The notes below the pieces were generated by a model. That model did not search any database, had not been told where the DNA came from, and saw only the letters and a program-made list of their open reading frames with translations. A DNA stretch of 15,651 bases from an uncultured Bacilli bacterium (lineage in GTDB: Bacteria > Bacillota_I > Bacilli_A > RF39 > UBA660): positions 1-15,651 of the forward strand of contig CAPHZB010000033.1 of assembly GCA_948629335.1 (NCBI GenBank), written 5' to 3'. Positions 15,614 through 15,651 of the stretch are shown here, in pieces. Made by a program: the position numbers and the translations under genes. Each line of letters begins with the position of its first letter. Positions within the stretch are counted from its first letter, which is position 1.

Positions 15614-15651
15614 TTATAGGTGAAAAGCCTATAATGTGTAGAAATACACAT
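15614..15651 (+). promoter_or_regulatory. Two adjacent hairpins at the start of a transcript cut by the window
   Basis: TTATAGG (15614-15620) pairs with CCTATAA (15628-15634) over a 7-nt loop. Immediately after, ATGTGTA (15634-15640) pairs with TACACAT (15645-15651) over a GAAA tetraloop. The region begins about 18 nt after the predicted start of transcription. It could be a structured leader, a small RNA, or simply the start of a coding region; I recognise no known riboswitch class. Confidence 0.35.

Noticed and set aside
15601..15651. Peptide with GEKPIMCRNTH, reminiscent of a C2H2 zinc-finger linker.
   Set aside because: Only 17 codons are visible, the AGGTG abuts the ATG, and such fingers are rare in bacteria; the resemblance is probably chance and the region may be noncoding.
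1..15651. Search for insertion sequences, CRISPR arrays, tRNA/rRNA genes or phage genes.
   Set aside because: No transposase, integrase, regularly spaced repeats or tRNA-like cloverleaf was seen; the window reads as a cell-envelope locus.

Overview
The window looks like chromosomal DNA of a low-G+C Gram-positive bacterium (Bacillota, possibly an Erysipelotrichia- or Bacilli-like gut lineage). Pointers are the strongly AT-rich composition, purine-rich AGGAGG-type ribosome binding sites, near-consensus sigma-A promoters, hairpin-plus-T-tract terminators, and several teichoic-acid enzyme families. The species assignment is inference; no rRNA or tRNA gene is present to fix it.

Layout. (1) 1-1775: the 3' part of a cysteine-containing protein of unknown function, overlapping a zinc-ribbon multi-pass membrane protein, closed by a good terminator. 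(2) 1893-3176: a DUF4026/DUF2314-type protein. (3) 3270-3689: a GtrA-family small membrane protein, followed by about 600 bp of very AT-rich noncoding DNA. (4) 4234-10580: a teichoic-acid-type operon driven by a clear promoter (TTGAAT, 17-nt spacer, TATAAT). It encodes a fused glycerophosphotransferase/glycosyltransferase, an exported beta-propeller-like protein, a TagD-like cytidylyltransferase, and two more CDP-glycerol glycerophosphotransferase-family enzymes. A strong hairpin terminator/attenuator sits inside the operon, directly before the fourth gene's ribosome binding site. (5) 10845-14906: three tightly overlapping genes for a membrane-anchored PIG-L deacetylase, a YfhO-type GT-C membrane protein and a CsbB/GtrB-type polyprenyl-phosphate sugar transferase, ended by a bidirectional terminator. 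(6) 15042-15488: a reverse-strand gene of unknown function. (7) 15561-15651: a strong forward promoter and the start of a structured or coding transcript that runs off the window.

Working model (inference from families). TagD-like protein makes or binds CDP-glycerol, and the three Glyphos_transf-family enzymes build a glycerol-phosphate-containing cell-wall polymer. The C-terminal GT4 domain of the first may glycosylate it in the cytoplasm. CsbB-type GT2, GtrA and YfhO match the known three-component extracytoplasmic glycosylation scheme: loading of undecaprenyl phosphate, flipping, and transfer on the outer face. The PIG-L deacetylase, translationally linked to YfhO and apparently facing outward, suggests an added step that would produce a free amino sugar on the polymer. 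The most unusual points are this PIG-L/YfhO/CsbB unit, the Thr replacing the first His of the HxGH motif in the TagD-like enzyme, the GT fusion, and the in-operon attenuator.
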